Shown piece after piece: positions 11,835-23,226 of a DNA stretch of 64,000 nucleotides (positions are counted from its first letter, which is position 1; each line of letters begins with the position of its first letter). The stretch comes from Pteria penguin. Its lineage: Eukaryota; Mollusca; Bivalvia; Pterioida; Pteriidae. The translations under genes were made by a program, and so were the position numbers. Under the pieces are notes generated by a model. The model had not been told where the DNA came from. It was given only the letters and a program-made list of their open reading frames with translations, and searched no databases. The DNA is taken from assembly GCA_035048485.1 (NCBI GenBank), contig CM068584.1, positions 54,809,739-54,873,738 of the forward strand. Direction: 5' to 3'.

Positions 11835-12914
11835 ATTTCTTCACCCTTTACAACTTGGTATGCTGTTATATTTCTTTCTGATCTTTGGATTTCTCACGCT
11901 TAGTCGTAATTGTCCCAGTGGTTTTGTTTCACTTTTATCTAACATAACCAATGTAACATTTGATGTTTTCAACTGCTTTCCGGCTTGGTCATTGCATAGT
12001 TTTGTATATACGTGCAAGGGTAAGATGCTTGTAGTTGACCCCTTGTCCAGTTGAAATTCCACATTTTAATCATTAATCAACATGACTGCAGTGAGATTGT
12101 ATTAACATGTTCTACAGCACGTGTATGTTCAATTGTCATCGAAAATTCCTCAGAATTATCGTCTTGTGCTGTTACATCATGCACACGTTTTTGTTTAGGG
12201 CCTAAGCATACTTTCGCAACGCGATTTTGTTTCCCACAGTTATTACATGATTTGCGATAAGCCGGGCACTTTTCTTTGTTACGTTCATGTGATCTACCAC
12301 AATATCTACAGTTTTGTTGTTTCACATTTTTCGGTTTGCACCTCCTAAGAAAACATGAGTATGTCTTACCACCATGCTCCATTACCATGCAGAACACTTA
12401 TGCTCTGTTTTGTCATCTCTACAGCACGACAGATATTAGTACAGTTGTCTTATGTCAAATCCGAAGTACGCAACAGTCTTTCTCTTAGTTGCGCATCAAG
12501 AATACCACACCCGATTCGGTCCCGAATTAGCGAATCGGCTACACTACCAAAGTTACATGTAGATGTAGAAGTGTTTTCAAATCAGTTATGTAGGTTTCAA
12601 GCGTTTCACCTTTTTGTATACGTGTGTTAAACCGAAATCTCTACAGTTTCGTTTTCTTAGGTCTGCAATACCCCTAAAAACGCTTCGAGTACTGCGCTAG
12701 AGTACGTTTTCTCGTATTTCAATGTGCTGTATGGTTCTCTTTCTTCACAGCCTATTAAATACTTAAATAGCTGCAGTTTAGCTTGTTCGTCTACATCTTT
12801 CACTGTAAGCGAAACATAAACTTCAAATTCTGCCTTCCATTTGCGCCAATCTTCGCTCAAATCTTCCGTATTTAATTTTATTTTGTTTGGTGGCGAAAGT
12901 CTGTCGAGCGCCAT
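11835..12914 (-). pseudogene. Ty3/Gypsy gag-protease fragment (Mag-like)
   Basis: Minus-strand remnant of an LTR retroelement. It begins with a capsid-type start (MALDRLSPPNKIKLN, 12914) and a capsid body with LIRDRIGCGI and RERLL near 12480-12540. Two zinc knuckles follow (CRYCGRSHERNKEKC and CNNCGKQNRVAKVC, about 12310-12210). It ends in an aspartic protease start (FQLDKGSTTSILP near 12050) in which the expected DTG active-site triplet reads DKG. Several stops and frame breaks occur, and polymerase and LTRs are not seen. The order of domains and the LIRDRI-RERLL motif point to the Mag lineage of Ty3/Gypsy. It is inactive. Confidence 0.75.
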
Positions 12915-13240
12915 GTCGTTCTACTTTCACATTTCGTCCCGACTCAAAATCAATTCAACCTCAGATAGCGGCGATTTTGCACCTTCATAGATTTAAATTC
13001 ATTTGCCGTGGATTTTTCTGACATCCTGTATCATTATCTGTCTGCTGCAAAGTTGGTATAGTAGTCGGATCGATGACACTCGTGATCAAATTCAACTTTA
13101 TTCAGAACGAGGACAACAGAAACACAATTAGACAATTTGATGCACACACAATCCATGCTTTGAATACTCATATATTGTCGCAATACTAATTCTTTTCAAT
13201 ATCAACAAATGTTTTCAGAGATCGCTTCTTTATATTTTTA
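12915..13240. other. no gene recognised
   Basis: Upstream flank of the gag fragment. No LTR or primer-binding site could be recognised by eye. Confidence 0.35.
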
Positions 13241-13244
13241 TACA

Positions 13245-13562
13245 GGATGTTCTAAGAATGGGGATAGAGTTTCAGCTGCTGCAGTAACAGATAATGGCGT
13301 ATCTTTATCTATTCGTTTACCTAATAATAGTTCTATATTTACAGCCGAAGCTAAAGCTATAACTTTAGCTCTTACATTGAACAAAATACATATTTCAAGA
13401 GCATATTTTTTCCCCGACTCTTTGTCGTGTCTCGAGGCTATTAAACATTCAAATACAAGTAATCTGTATATTCTGGGGATTTTCGAGAAGGTGATTTTTT
13501 TTTTCAAATAATTTTGAGATTGTATTTTGCTGGGTTCGAGGACAGATGGGTTTAGTTGGTAA
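13245..13562 (+). pseudogene. LINE RNase H fragment (copy C)
   Basis: Plus-strand fragment of the RNase H domain of the same LINE family as copies A and B. It reads VSAAAVTDNGVSLSIRLP, then SSIFTAEAKAITLAL, then FPDSLSCLEAIKHSNTSNLY, and after a poly-T run FCWVRGQMGLVGN. This matches copy A at 7640-7960 on the opposite strand. Both ends are truncated. Confidence 0.75.
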
Positions 13563-13614
13563 CCAAGTAACCTTGGCCTTTTAAACTTTTTGACAGATAT
13601 GTCATCTTGCTCTG

Positions 13615-13908
13615 CAGAGATATTGGATTGATTGATTTTTCTTTAACGTCACACCACGAATATTTCACGTATATGGTGACGGCGCCTGCCTGGTGCGAGG
13701 CATACAAATTTGACCTTTGCAACGGACCCACCCGAAGCAGTGAGGGATCCTTAACGTGCCATGCATACCACGACACGGGGCCTCGGTTTTTACTGTCTCA
13801 TCCGAAAGACAGGACATCGGCATGACCAGAGCAGTACTCAAACCCCGGCCTCCCAACCAGGAGTCGAGCGCAATACCACTAGGCCACGTCAGCTTCAGAG
13901 ATATTGGA
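13615..13908 (-). mobile_element. tRNA-derived SINE with 13-bp target duplication
   Basis: The body (13628-13895) reads on the minus strand. It has a tRNA-like head (GTGGCCTAGTGGTATTGCGC, then GGCCGGGGTTTGAGTACTGC as B box), a central domain (GACAGTAAAAACCGAGGCCC) and a 3' domain ending in TTGA repeats. It is flanked by the perfect 13-bp direct repeat CAGAGATATTGGA at 13615-13627 and 13896-13908, the mark of target-primed insertion. It is about the same length as, and strongly similar to, the SINE at 18120-18391. Confidence 0.9.
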
Positions 13909-14995
13909 GCACACAATATGGAAAGCATAGTAGCAGAGGTAACTGGTCCAGTTACTTATCACTTGATATAGGAATAGCAGGATTTGGATTGCATCCATTG
14001 TGAATTGCTATTTGCTGACTAAACAGATATTCTACTTACTGGCTTGCATTTACGGAATTTGCCCGAAAGCTTGTTTGAACAATACTCTTGAATTTCATTA
14101 ATACACGAAGAAATGTCCTGCATTGATTGATTGGAAATCAAGGCCATTTTCTTTATTCCCAATCTATGTGTCTTCTTGTACTGATAGCTCCCAATCTTTT
14201 AACCAACGTGAAACTTTGATCAGATTACGTAGTCTTTCATCTGTAATTTCTGTGATTGGTCTTTGACACAAACACCGATGTATATTTAAACTGGGAAATG
14301 GAGCCCTCCAACTTTGAAGCGTCCTCTGGTGGCAGTCTACCTTAATATTCCTCCATAATTTGTTGAAATATCCCATGTGTACGCGCTTTTCCACTGGTGC
14401 CAGTGACTGTACTTGCCTTGACCCACTCTTCCTAGTATTATTTCTGATTTCGTTCATTACGTGGCAGTACACCATCACAAATGAGATGGACGGTGTTGGA
14501 CACATAATATTCCTAAATAAGAATACGTTATTTTCAAGAAGCAAGATGATCATGAGGTCCCTGTTCACCTGAGCTCGATTTGCACTCACAAATGTTACCT
14601 TAAAGCCGAAAATGTCAAGACATAAAACACTTGCATCTTCTCTACATTGTCTACATCTTGTCTACATTTCTCTAACTTCGTAATTGTTATGGACCCGGGT
14701 CATACTGGAATCATGGTATTCACCCCTTTGCTCATGTATTCCTACACTCGGTGAAAATAGGTCCATGTTTATGTGCATTAAATTTGCAAATACTCATGAA
14801 CATTTGATACTTCTGGTATGTTAGGAACTACATATTCAGCAAATTATTTATGAAGATGTATGGAAAGTCTACAACACATCTTGATATATTTTTGTAGGAA
14901 TTTTTCCTGTATCTGACTTTCAAAAACAGTAAATGTATATATCTCCGACAAATGTATATCTACTGATCAAGACTTTTCTATTTTAAAATGTACAG
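13909..14995. other. no gene recognised
   Basis: A 141-codon open frame on the minus strand (14589-14164) shows no motif I recognise. The rest is unannotated AT-rich DNA. Confidence 0.35.
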
Positions 14996-15135
14996 GACGT
15001 ACCGCTACATTGCATATAAAAGATTCACAAGATGGGTTTGGTTTAGACTTGGCAAATACAGAAGAAAGGTCAGCCCTGCATGGGCAGTCAGCAAGATTCG
15101 GGAAACGTTACCATCAGAGACATATATGCGTTTTA
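14996..15135 (+). pseudogene. orphan exon, P2X7 C-terminus-like domain
   Basis: Follows a good acceptor (AAATGTACAG). It encodes YRYIAYKRFTRWVWFRLGK, then VSPAWAVSKIRETLPSETY. I recognise this pattern (YRxxAYRQFxxW, IPxCxVxxIRxxFP) from the cytoplasmic C-terminal domain shared by P2X7-like proteins, which many invertebrate proteins carry without a channel. No other exon of such a gene is nearby, so it is probably an isolated or captured exon. Domain identity is by memory of the motif. Confidence 0.5.
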
Positions 15136-16640
15136 ATATGCAAGACCATAGAATAACAAACTCAGTAATTTAGATGCTGTTTCAAGATCTCTATTTACTA
15201 CGTGTACTTGAAATGAATTACGTGTGCAAATATAATTTGTACATACATATATGATGTGATACCTACTAGTAAAATACAGAAAACCATATACACAATATTC
15301 TGTTTTAGTGATATACCATGTCCACAGTGACAAACAAATAGGTAAAAGTAATTAAGAACTTCCTAAGGCCAAGCAAAACAAAAAATAGAGTTGGTTCTTC
15401 GGCCACCTTTTTTTTAATCAGATGAGGCAGGCAGTTTTTCTTATATCAAACAAGATCAAACTGAAAAATTTCAAAACGAATAAATGTTAGTCATTTTTAT
15501 AGAATTGTAAAGATCGCCGATAGGAGCCCTGCACTGTAGCCACCAACAATTTTCCATGGCAGAATCTGTGTCCCAAAAGCTATTTGGCATGATAATAGAG
15601 GCATTTCCCCCTCCAGATGTCACATTTTGTCCTGGTTAATGTTATTGGATTGTATGTCTGTCACTGGCGTACAATAACCATGAACTCAAACGCTTTGAAG
15701 ATGAAGAAAATGTACTTAATAAAGCTCAGAATCGAAACGGACAAAAATTTCCGGATCTACGCGGAACTGCTGAATTTGGGTTTTTTTTACATTTTGTGAT
15801 AGAAAAAACAATCGAATGCGAGGGTTAAAAAAGACATGCGGCGAGGACTGAGAACTAATTCATGGGGGGGGGGGGGGCTAAGTGGAGTATGCAAGCAAAG
15901 ATTGGGGCATATTCTCAGGACAACAGGCATCCCAAATCCATAGGTCATGAAATCCATGCTACACTGATTGATCTCTTCCACACATCACAGCACAAACCAA
16001 GATTATCGTTCCTCTATGAGTTGTTCCTTGTTAAACCGAGCAAATGTTGAAGTAACTAGATCGTTGGTCTCTTTTGTGTCCATCAAGGATGTTGTCTCAG
16101 GCAGAAACGAAAGTTGTCAATGTGTATCTTCTGTCTACAACTTGTGCTATCAGTCGATCAATGTACCCTAAAAGAAAATGAAAGTAAATGAATGTGCAAT
16201 TATCTCTCAAATTAAAGCATTCGATTTTTAACGAAAAAGTCACCTTTCATATAACAAAGCAAGACAAACACATCTAGGGATCTTAACTCCTGCTTTCAAG
16301 TGGCAGTATGACTGAAATAATGTAAAAGCGCACTTAAATCCTCAAAACATAACCTATGTGATAGGTAAACTAAATGTGTACAGAAAGCACGTTTTTCACG
16401 GGCTACTTGGCCTGCGATGGGCGAGTGGAAAGACTGCAAATCGAAAAGTTCAGCAATTAATCGCCATGTGGGTACCTCCTGAAGCGGGAACAAAATGATA
16501 TCTCAGTACCCTATTACATTTAGGCTCAGCTTGTAAAAGACCTTTAGTTGCCTATAAATTGGATGATGACAGCAGGCAAAATTTGTATGAGCTTGTATAG
16601 CTGCAATACTGCAAAGTATGATGATATATAGCATTCAAAT
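15136..16640. other. no gene recognised
   Basis: Only short chance reading frames. It contains a poly-G tract of about 14 bases near 15864-15877. Confidence 0.4.
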
Positions 16641-17048
16641 ACAGCAAGAAAAACACAAAATGCTACCTTGTGCACAAAGGACATGCCTTCTCCATCATGA
16701 AGGCATCTGGGAAACAGCACCGAGCCATAGCCATAGATATGTTTGCTGACTGACTTCCACTTCTCCACAACCATCTGTCGGTTGCCATTGCTGGATGCTG
16801 CAACACAACAGCAGTTGTTAACAATGCTTTTGATCCATGGCCTGATGTCCTCCCCACCTTTGCGTTTGGCAGATGCCTCCAGTTTCTTGGATATCTTTAA
16901 AAGTACCATAACTTGAAAGTACAGAGTCTGAATTATAGCCCGTGAAGGATAGGTACAAGAGCAAGGTGTGTTTATGAAGTACTGATGCCTGGGGCAACAA
17001 CAGTATTTTAATAAAATGTTTTATACATGAAAACTGGAAACAGGGACC

Positions 17049-17259
17049 GGCGCCATAAACTGAGAATATTCTTAAGTCAAGTTTTTCATTTTTATTTATT
17101 CCCTTTTCAAATGTTCAAATAAATTGTCATGCAGAATGCTTTATAATTCTATTTATTGGTAGAATATAACTGAATAAAATCCAAATTCCAGTTATTAATT
17201 CACTGTTGAACAGAAGAATATGAAATTTTGTCTTAAGTATTTTCTCAGTTTATGGCACC
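17049..17259. mobile_element. MITE unit 1 of a tandem pair
   Basis: A 211-bp unit starting GGCGCCATAAACTGAGAATA and ending CTCAGTTTATGGCACC, so the ends are inverted repeats of about 28 bp. No coding capacity. It is followed after seven bases by a second diverged copy. Confidence 0.8.
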
Positions 17260-17266
17260 AGGGTCC

Positions 17267-17474
17267 GGCGCCATAAACTGAGAATATGCTTAAGTCAAAA
17301 ATTTCATTTGAATTTATTCCATTATCAAACGTTCAAATAAATTTTAATGTAGAATGGTTTACTTCTATTTATCAGTAGAATAAAACTAAATAAAATCCAA
17401 ATCCCAGTTATTAATTCATTGATGAACAGAAAAATATGAATTTTTGAATTAAGTATTTCTCAGTTTATGGCGCC
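17267..17474. mobile_element. MITE unit 2 of a tandem pair
   Basis: A 208-bp copy of the preceding unit in the same orientation, with ends GGCGCCATAAACTGAGAATA and CTCAGTTTATGGCGCC. It is separated from unit 1 only by AGGGTCC. GGACC-like words flank the pair on both sides. Confidence 0.8.
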
Positions 17475-18106
17475 GGACCCAGACCCAGATTTGGTTTAGT
17501 TTATTGAGATTCAACATCACTGCCCTTAGGTTCAGCAATATTTCAGCTATATAGAGACCGGATATACATGTCCAGTGCAATGAACCAGCAAGTGTGGCAA
17601 ATTAAAAGTAATCCATACAGACCTTTCAGGAACACATGTCATCTGCAGTAGCTTCAAATGTAACCATTGGAAAGACGTCAGGCAAATGATACTTGATGAG
17701 GTCCGAAAACAAAACAGTATCATATATGCCATACAGCAGCCTCGCTCTTTGCCAAACATCGGAGTAATGGTTAATGTTCGGTCTCTCCTGCTTCGTGTAG
17801 AACTTGATGCTGACATGTCTGTCAGTTACTAGGTCTCGGACTTGTATCCCTCCTGCCTGTTCAAGACACTTCTTCAATCCATATCAGTTGAACCTTTCAC
17901 TTCGTTGCACTGTAATGAAGATTTATGGAAAAATTATAAAATCTGATTTATCAGTAATTTTGTTTGTAAAACTACTATACATGTATCCCCCAAAGCTACA
18001 TGAGTATCACAGTCATTAAACTTGGTGTCATTTGAATTCAGGCATCACAAATAGAGACTCATTCTGACCTCTTAACATTTTGATGCAGACAATATTCCAG
18101 AATTTT

Positions 18107-18404
18107 CTGTCATTAAATCGAAGCCGGCGTGGTCTAGAGGTATCACGCCGGACTCCTGATCGGGAGGCCGGGGTTCGATTCCCGCTCTGGCCATGCCGGT
18201 GACCTGTCTTTCGGATGAGACAGTAAAAACCGAGGCCCCGTGTCGTGGTATGCATGGCACTTAAAAGATCCCTCACTGCTTCGGGTGGGTCCGTTGCAAA
18301 GGTCAAAATTTGTATGCTCCGCATCAGGCAGATGCCGTCACCATACGTGAAATATTCGTGGTGTGACGTAAAACAAAAATCAATCAATCAACTGTCATTA
18401 AATC
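18107..18404 (+). mobile_element. tRNA-derived SINE with 13-bp target duplication
   Basis: The body (18120-18391) has an A-box region (GGCGTGGTCTAGAGGTATCA), a B box (GGGGTTCGATTCCCGC), a central domain (GAGACAGTAAAAACCGAGGC), a 3' domain (CCGTCACCATACGTGAAATA) and a tail of ATCA repeats. The direct repeat CTGTCATTAAATC is perfect on both sides (18107-18119 and 18392-18404). The intact internal promoter and clean duplication suggest a young insertion. Confidence 0.92.
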
Positions 18405-19534
18405 CAGATCAGCACTTTTAGTACTTTGATAAGACAAGGTTGTGGTAAAGCTCAGTCCTTGGTGTCAATTGAAATGACTTGATAAATTTAGTGCAGTATG
18501 TAAGGCAAATATGATCAAGTCTCTTATCATCTTGTGTTAAACCTGTGGTTGTGATACACAGAAGAATTGATGCCTGGTCACTTTCAAACTTCAGAGTATA
18601 TACATGTAATGATTATGACAAGATAAATGCATTTACGAAAGTTGGAAGATGAGGACAAGGACAAATTGTCAACATTGTAACTATCATAAGAAAAGGGTTT
18701 CCAACTCTATGGTAGCTATTTCTACAAAATATTTTGGAAAGACCTGTACCTGAACTTGTTGTATATCAACAATCTTGTTAACCTGTAAGTCCATCAGGGA
18801 GTAGCTGCCATACTTTGCACTGTATCCAGGGGAATCACACCGCCCATCGCCTCCTAGGATCGCATGTGGTTTGATTAAAGGTACAATGATTAAAATATCT
18901 TACTAACGAATCTGAGAAAGTACATTTTTAGATATACAGCATACTGAATGTACATCCTACAAAAATATATGAATAGTGACGATGACAGACTTCATACCTT
19001 GACCTTTCGACCCTAAAAGTGGTATTCTGCCTGTCATGGGCATTGCACGTGTGAAGTATCATGTTTGTAGGTTAGAGCATGATTGAGTGATTGTATGGAA
19101 ACCATTTTGAATAACATCCATACACACAGACGGAGGAAGGACATGGAGAAACCAGTACACCCCTCTACAACTTCGTTGAATTCTTTCAGCACATCTGATT
19201 GTTGTTCCTTAAATCCTGCAATCACGGCTGGAACTGTGTACAGCGCATGTAGTCGGGATACACTGCGGGGGTTAAGGGACTTTACTCTGGCCCCCAAACA
19301 GCGAAGTACTGGTGCGACATTGCATCCACTAGTCAGAATCGATGACGATAATATGAGGTTAAACCGTAGCAGATTCTTGTGCATGGATTGCGAGCTCCAC
19401 CTTGGTAAATGCTGATTTGCACACATAGAAACAACTAAAATCATTGTCCCCTTGCTATAGTCTGTGAATGGTATGCATGCTTCATGACAAATCTTACATT
19501 GTGATAACCGCTTACACAGCATTTTCGGAAACAA

Positions 19535-20510
19535 TATAGTACTTATCCTTTGTAGGGTTCAGTTATTTCCATACAGTAATTCCCTAGCTCATCGTCATCA
19601 TCATCATTTTTACTGGGTGTCATAAGGTCAGGGTCCATGGTTAAATCATCATTCCGATAAATATAGAACATATATACTTTTTAATTTAGTGCACCATATG
19701 CGCATTTCGACAACTTATGTCTCTTCAGTGATGCTTGTGGCCAAATGATTGGAATTCTCAAAATATATAAATATTTGTAGAGCAGTGTTGAAACCAAAAT
19801 GACCTAAAAGTTAACCAAAGAATATATCTAAGGACAGAGCTACTCAGAGGAGGGAGATACTCCTTAGTTTTAGAATGATTTACTTAATTTGATGACTGAA
19901 AATTTGAAGTATATATTTCATGTCAGTACAAACGCACTGAAAACTAGACTTATGATGCCCTCGGGGACTATCAGTCCACCAGGGTTTACACCTTAAGGTA
20001 TGAAAACGTTTTGGAACTTGACATGATGCAGATGCAATTTTCTTGTTTTTAAATTAGTATCACAAAATTCAATAAATATACTTAATGGTACAGCATCAAC
20101 TCGAATAAAATAACATACATTGCGGTTATATTGTCAAACAAGCAAAGGGAGGAAAATGCCATCGACATTCAGAATTGTACAACAAGCAGGTAAGTAGCCA
20201 GGTTCACTCAAAATATAATCAAGTGTTTTTGGCAAAAATGTTATGCGAGTACACAGGCACTTTTTGAACACGGTGAAGTTTTCTCTACAGTGTTATTCGC
20301 TACATATGTTCTAGAGTTCAGTCCAGTTGCTTATATCAAACTGTATGCGGTTGCACTCCATACAATTCAGTTCAACAACATTCAATGAGTTTTACATGGG
20401 TAATGTATATATACCAAGCATTTTTCCTGCAATTACTTTTATTTTTTTTCTTAGTAGAATACCGTGTATGAAAACGTGTCTAAAACAAGACGTGTTCGTG
20501 AAACGTTAAT
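19535..20510. other. no gene recognised
   Basis: AT-rich DNA between the DDE-like gene fragments and LINE copy B. No domain, RNA gene or repeat was identified. Confidence 0.4.
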
Positions 20511-20539
20511 GTTCGGACGGCAGTAAACTTTACTGTTTT

Positions 20540-23185
20540 GAAAAATAAGCTTGATAGGGCAAAGAGCTGGAAATTATGTTTTGGCCTAAAGACACAGTTA
20601 AACGCAGGATTTGATGGATTTGAAAATAATTTTGTAACATACTGTAAAGTAAGTTTGAGTCGTCTTACACTCAAAGATGGTTCTCCTGCTTCGGCATATA
20701 AACTAGTTGCAGGTGAGGTTCTGAAAGCACCAAGACTCAAACGTAAGCCCTGGTGATGTATGGTGTCCAGAAGCTGTAGATAAGACTTTCTGGCCGAACC
20801 ATAAACAATACAACCATAGTCCAGCTTCGATCGGACCAGCGATCTATAAAGCTGGAGCAAGGTTGTACTTTCAGCACCCCACCCCGCACAAGATAAAACT
20901 TTTAATATATCTAAAGCTTTTAAACATTTTACCTTCAAAGATCTGATATGCGGCAGAAACGATAATCGTTTATCAAAAATAAGTCCCAAGAAATTTAACT
21001 TCATTCACTACTTTAATCTGATTACCGTCCATAAACAGTTCTGGGTCATTATGTAAACGCCTATTCCGGCAAAAATGAACACAAGAAGTTTTATTTTTCG
21101 AAAATTTAAAACCGTTTTCAATTGACCATTGGAAAATATGGTTCAAACAAAGCTGAAGCTTACGCTCAATCATATTCATATTTTTCCCTCGACAGCATAT
21201 TAGAAAGTCGTCAACATAAAGGGAACCATCTATATCATGTTTCAAAACTTGAGCTAAACTATTAATTTTAAAGCTAAACAGAGTAACTGATAATATACTT
21301 CCCTGAGGTACACCCAACTCCTGTTCGTAACAATTGGACGTATGAGCACCTAGTCGAATATTAAAACGTCGGTCTTTTAAAAAATTCGAAATAAATATTG
21401 GCAAGTTACCTCGGAGACCCATATTATATAAATCTTTTAAAATACCTTATTTCCAAGTTGTATCATATGCCTTTTCTAAATCAAAAAAGATCGATACAAC
21501 ATGTTCTTTATTTATAAAAGCATCACCAATATATGATTCTAAACGAACAAGATGGTCAACAGTAGTTCTGTTTTCTAAAACCACACTGAATATCAGTAAG
21601 TAAATTATTATGTTCAAAAAACCAGACAAGTCTATCATTAATCATTCGTTCTAAAGTTTTACATAGTATGATCAGTATGATCCTTTCCTGGTTTTGGAAT
21701 AGGAATTATAATGGAATCTCTCCATGATTCAGGGAAATCGCCTTCAGACCAAATTCGATTGAAAATATCTAGTAATATATTTAATGATTCTATTGGAAGA
21801 TGTTTTAGAATTTGGTAATGCATTTCATCTGATCGAGTCGCTGTATCATGAGATTTTTCTAAAGAAGACTTCAATTCATCAACAGAAATCAGTTTGTTAT
21901 AATCTTCAGTGTTACGAGAATTAAAATTAAGTTTTATTTTGTCGGTCTTACGTTTTATCCGTTGAAATTCCGGTAAACAGTTTGTAGCAGAAGAATTTTT
22001 TGAAAAAGTTTTTCCTAAACAATTTGCAATATCAACTTTTGACGTTAAAATCGTATTATTTTGTCTTAGATGTTTTATATTAGATGACGTGCCTTTACCA
22101 TTAATTTTCTTAATCATCTTCCAGACTTTATTAATAGGGGTATGCGTATTAACTTTAGATACATATTTTCTCCATGATAAGCGTTTGCTGTGATTTATAG
22201 TGCGCCCGGTGATAGCCCTACATCTACGAACTGTATTTAAATTAGAATTTATTGGATGCCGTTTATAAAGTTTTTCGGCCTTCTTCCGCTCTTTGACAAC
22301 AATTCTACAGTTGTCATCAAACCATGGGTTGTATTTACGTTTTGGTACTGTAGAGGTTTTAGGTATATTTTTCTCGCAAATTTGGATAAGATTATGTGTA
22401 AAAGTAAGAATAGGTTCCTTTTCACTGTCATAATTCGTTGTATTAAGTCTAATCAAACAATCTGTTTGGAATTGTGTCCAATCAGCTTTATCGAGTTTCC
22501 AGCGTGGAATTCGATCATCGCTCGATGTTATATTGCTTTTTAAAAGAGTTGGAAAATGATCACTTCCACATAGGTCATCATAAACTGACCATACAAAATC
22601 AGTAAAAAGTGAAGGATCTGTTATAGTAAGGTCAATCGAAGTATAAGTGCCATTCCCAGGATGTAAATAAGTATTTGACCCATCATTAAAGACACATAAA
22701 TTATGTTTTTCTATAAAATTTTCAATTATTTTTCCTTTATTGTCTGTATTATCACTGCCCCACAAAGGATTATGGGCATTGAAGTCACCTAATAAAATGT
22801 ATGGTTTAGGTAACTGGTCAACAAGGTTATCTAGTTCAAGTGGATCTAAAATTAAGTTAGGTGGAATATATATTGAACATAAAGTGATCGTTTTATGTAA
22901 TGTAACACGTACAGCAACAGCTTGTAAAGTTGTGTTCAATGAAATATTACTGTGTAAAATGGAATTCCGAACGAAGATGGACGAACCACCTGTAGCTCTT
23001 TCATTTACACTATACAAATTATATTGTGAGAAATTCTTCACTTGAAGTTTATCCGTGTCTTTAAGATGAGTCTCCTGAAGGCAGAATACCGTTGGAGAAA
23101 ATTTATGATCTAATTGAAAAAGTTCATTTATATTTACCTTTAAACCTCTACAGTTCCACTGTATAATAGAATCGGAACGATTCAT
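20540..23185 (-). pseudogene. LINE ORF2: endonuclease-reverse transcriptase
   Basis: Starts with ATG at 23185, 42 bp after ORF1 ends. The first 508 codons are open. They encode an AP-type endonuclease (IIQWNCRGLKVN, FCLQETHL, ILLGDFNAHNPLWGS, GSDHFPTLL) that nicks target DNA, a linker (KRLSWRKYVSKV) and the start of reverse transcriptase (SWRDSIIIPIPKPGKDHT). The RT continues in other frames: EHVVSIFFDLEKAYDTTWK (from 21638), GVPQGSILSVTLFS near 21310, DGSLYVDDFLICC near 21215, and the thumb at 21004-20575. At least two frameshifts (near 21660 and near 21445) separate the parts. RNase H is lost with the 3' end. It was inactive as inserted or soon after. Confidence 0.88.
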
Positions 23186-23226
23186 TTGTCTGTAAGTCGT
23201 GCAAGGGAAGGCTTGCGACCTTTTTT

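Larger units (their letters stand above)
16660..19534 (-). pseudogene. uncharacterised DDE-like gene family, exon fragments
   Basis: Minus-strand exons of one gene family. A first block (19534 to about 19150) reads CKICHEACIP, then NLILSSSILTSGCNVAPVL. The next exon (about 18855-18750) is GDGRCDSPGYSAKYGSYSLM followed by DLQVNKIVDIQQVQ and ends at a GT donor. The next (about 17877-17755) is LEQAGGIQVRDLVTDRHVSI followed by RPNINHYSDVW. The last (16890 to about 16660) is ISKKLEASAKRKGGEDIRPW followed by VVEKWKSVSKHIYG. I recall this order (GDGRCDSPG, then LVTDRH, then INHYFDVWH, then KKL) from many unannotated cnidarian and mollusc proteins. The two aspartate motifs suggest an RNase H-like DDE fold. 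The exon joins after DVW do not fit a clean phase, so this copy is probably broken. The function is not established. Confidence 0.55.

Noticed and set aside
14164..14589. 141-codon open frame on the minus strand
   Set aside because: No recognisable motif, no splice context and no support from neighbours. It could be a chance frame.
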